From: Pocillopora verrucosa
Lineage: Eukaryota > Cnidaria > Anthozoa > Scleractinia > Pocilloporidae
NCBI RefSeq assembly: GCF_036669915.1
Contig: NC_089315.1
Coordinates: forward strand, 29,194,131 to 29,258,130
DNA length: 64,000 nucleotides
Reading direction: 5' to 3'
Position numbers and translations under genes: made by a program. Each line of letters opens with the position of its first letter. Positions within the stretch are counted from its first letter, which is position 1. Positions 61,166 through 64,000 of this stretch are shown piece after piece. The notes beneath the pieces were generated by a model, which saw only the letters and a program-made list of their open reading frames with translations, ran no database searches and was not told the origin of the DNA.

Positions 61166-64000
61166 TAAACCAGTTGGAAACGCCTTGATAATACTTCAGA
61201 ACTTTCATACGATCATGCAGAAACAGCTTCCTCATCGATATGATTATAATGAAAAAATAATGTCAAATCAATAGTTTCGACCCATGTAATGTTTCCAAAA
61301 GTTTCTGCCAATAAGTTTTCCATAGCGACTTTCTCCTGCAGCCGTTGAACGATGCACTAATACTGGAACCAAGACGCGACGAGGGAAATCAGTAGCGAGT
61401 CTAGAACTGGACTGCTTGAGAAAACCTCGATAAACTCGAAAATTGCCCACTAACTGTTCTACCTCGGACGAATTATTTCCCAAACCTTCATTTATCTACA
61501 AAAAGCGTAGCGAGAGTACCAATCAGAACGACTCCCACAACCCCCCAATTTTCGGTTCTCCCCTTTTTAAGAAAGAGTGACATTGCAATTGCTGAAATAA
61601 AACCACAGTCTGTTTATTATTGTTTTTAATTCTGATTTCTTGAACCGTTTCTTGATCAACAAGAAGAGAAAGGAAGAGAAAGAAAATGAGCTAAGAATAA
61701 TCAAATCTTTGGTTTTATTTGATGGAAGCATTTGATTTCATTTTAATTCAGGAGAAAATAATCTCAACAGAATGAAAGTTGGAAAGATGGGAATTTTGAT
61801 GCAAGGTTTATAATTTATATAAACGAAACCTAGCTTGCGTGTATTCTCGAAATTCTTACGAAGTTTTCGGAAGTAGCTAGCCTGTCTGTCCAGAAACTTG
61901 ACAAATTGAATATTCATGTGGTTTCGTTGTGTTATTCGTTGTCATTATGCGGTTCACCGATTCGCGGAATTTTCTTAAAAGCTTGAAAAAAAAAAGAAAG
62001 TTTTTTCTTAGACAGAATGATCTGAAAAGCCCACGCTTCCGATCTGCCAACTCGATCGGTTTGCAGTTTTTTATACATCGGCCACAATCTTGGAATTTGC
62101 GATACGTGACCAGCGGAACACTCTGAATTTGTGGTTTGGTCTTAGAGACGACATGTAGAGCTGTTTTTTATGTGACAAGTTGAAATACACAAATACTCGG
62201 TGACTAATCGCTCAATATCGGATGCACTTGAACTCGTCGCAGCTTCTTCTGTCATTTTCAGGTTAAACCGAAAGATTTCTCCTCCCAGCGGGAGAAATCG
62301 ACGCACGACATGTAAGAAGCAGCGGTAAAATTCTTGCTTAATCAATGGGATCTCCTGAATCCTGAGAAGCAAATCCTGCTGCAAAATCAATGAGTCTAAA
62401 TGAAGTTTTAGCGAGATTAACCATAACCTTTACCTTCATTCTTTGTGTTAACGGAAACGGTGCCTCTAAGTCTCCCTTTTCGGTTCTTTTTTTTTTTTTG
62501 AGAGCTTGAGGAATAATAGAGATTAAAATTCTGGCTCTTGAATAAGACCGAGAAGCGAGAGGATAGTTTTCATTCCTAGACAAGATGAAGATGTTGCGCA
62601 GTATCAAATTCGATGCAGAATCGAACAGAGAAGAACGAACATTTGCTTGCTTAATTGAATCCTGAGGAAATTGTATACCAAAGTATCTTTTTCAGTTTAT
62701 TTTTATGCAAGACATATTTATGCATGTGCTGATTGTGAAGAGAGAAAATTTCTTCAAAATAAGTGAACTTCAGGGAAGATGTGCATATCGCTGACTGCTT
62801 AATTAACCACCTCTGAAATACCTCAGAGACTATACCAAACTTTCCACTGGCTCGCAGACCAGGTATTCGTCAAATACATATGAAAATGAGCAAATAAGAC
62901 AAATTTTTGGCGACAACTAACTATAGACAGCAAGAAGATTACATGAACACAACATGAATCACGTTTATCTCAAATTTTTCAAAAGGTTAAAGAGGAAAAA
63001 TGATCATAAAAAACAGACAGAGAACTCATGGCGCGTTTTGTAAAGAGTTGCGGTTTCTTCGAAGCTGCACTCAGCTCAATTACAAATTTCAAATCATTTT
63101 TATTGCCTAACTCTGGGCTTCTTGCTTTATTATATTTTCGATATTTGTACAATTGATCCTAAATCAACGCTGCTGGCGAAAAATTCTTACATCTTAGTGA
63201 TCTACCTTTTCCCAACTTAATCAGCGGAGTTAGGAGTGGCACACGCACATATATGTAGGAAGTTGGATATATTGTACAAAGACAATAAAATATTCCGGCC
63301 CTTTTAGCGTGAGGTAGACGTGGTTAGGTGACAAAATCTTCAACCGCTTCAATTGGTTTTTATTTGAGATCGGAAATACAGTAATTTTCACCGGGTAAAG
63401 TGGTGGGATCACCTCAACAACCTTTTACAAACGAAACACACTATCAATTAACAGCTTAGACATGATCACCGCTTAAGGACCCGTCTTGTCCACTTTTCTC
63501 ACGAGCTTGCACCATGAAAATTTGCGTTCTCTTTCCTGCATCAAAGCCTGCTTATTTCTACCTAAGCAATTTTCCTGAGAAGGATGTCTCTATTGCTAAG
63601 ACGCTAAATAAAAAACATATTTAAATCAATGCGATCTTGGGAAGTTATATAAGGAAATAGCCCCAAAGTCTGCATTAACTAAAAAAAATCTATTTACTTA
63701 AAATAAATCGGCTTTTTTGTTGCTACGAGAAGGAGAGTAGCTTCAGCAATGTGGGAGGGAACGCATCCTTATCCAGTTAAAGAACTTTTGCTTAAGCGCA
63801 AATTATATCACTTGGGATTTTTAATATTTCTCTGTACGTGATAAGCGGTCTTATCAAAACTTGTACTTTAGACCTGGAGACGGCGTGTGCGATGTAATTT
63901 GTGGTAACAGCAAGCACGCGAACTCGCGCTTACTTTTGATGCGATACGCTTTAATTAATTTTTTAACACAGTTTTGCGGCAGGTTAAACAAATATAGTTG

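Larger units (their letters stand above)
54315..64000. other. 9.7 kb gene-poor region downstream of the forkhead gene
   Basis: It contains the 3' UTR of the forkhead gene (poly(A) site not determined) and no supported gene. Open frames of 60-102 codons look random. Two structural features are listed separately: hairpin-forming repeats near 59219-59394 and a two-copy direct repeat near 60968-61165. The rest is AT-rich DNA in which I see nothing specific. Confidence 0.5.

Noticed and set aside
1-64000. CRISPR array, rRNA, retroviral pol or DNA transposase gene
   Set aside because: No regularly spaced repeats, no rRNA blocks and no reverse transcriptase or transposase motifs were seen in any frame.

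Overview
The window looks like nuclear DNA of an anthozoan cnidarian, most likely a stony coral or sea anemone. It is AT-rich. Its genes are broken by GT-AG introns. It carries metazoan families (forkhead factor, synaptotagmin-like C2 proteins, Hedgehog-type Hint domain). It also holds a tRNA-derived SINE of a kind I associate with corals. No bacterial operon, CRISPR array or rRNA is visible. Species assignment is inference; no search was run.

Layout. 1-8351: almost gene-free, with microsatellites and perhaps the tail of a gene at the left edge. 8352-15743 (+): six-exon type II membrane protein with a papain-fold (C39/streptopain-like) peptidase ectodomain. 17390-20170 (+): four-exon secreted protein joining a Tae4-like peptidoglycan amidase domain (a bacterial type VI secretion effector family) to a Hedgehog-type Hint autoprocessing domain. 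This is the most unusual gene here. 21405-40716: a cluster of four synaptotagmin-like genes. Three are in tandem on the minus strand (21405-25140, 27827-28860, 30392-34688). One is divergent on the plus strand (35332-40716). They share an N-terminal membrane segment, a basic or low-complexity linker and C-terminal C2 domain(s). Two have C2A plus C2B, and two have a single C2. The divergent pair is separated by about 640 bp, with a full palindromic CRE (TGACGTCA) next to each start codon. 40717-53348 and 54315-64000: long gene-poor flanks of a single-exon forkhead transcription factor gene (53349-54314, +). This resembles the regulatory landscape of a developmental gene.

How the genes may relate. 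The first two genes are adjacent, same-strand and predicted to act at or outside the cell surface. A role in host-microbe interaction is plausible for the amidase-Hint protein but is inference. The C2 genes are a local family expansion, probably in membrane trafficking. Most Ca2+-coordinating aspartates expected in synaptotagmin C2 loops are missing, so Ca2+-independent roles are likely. The forkhead gene is unrelated to its neighbours. Exon joins were chosen by splice consensus, phase and protein continuity; no transcript evidence was available.
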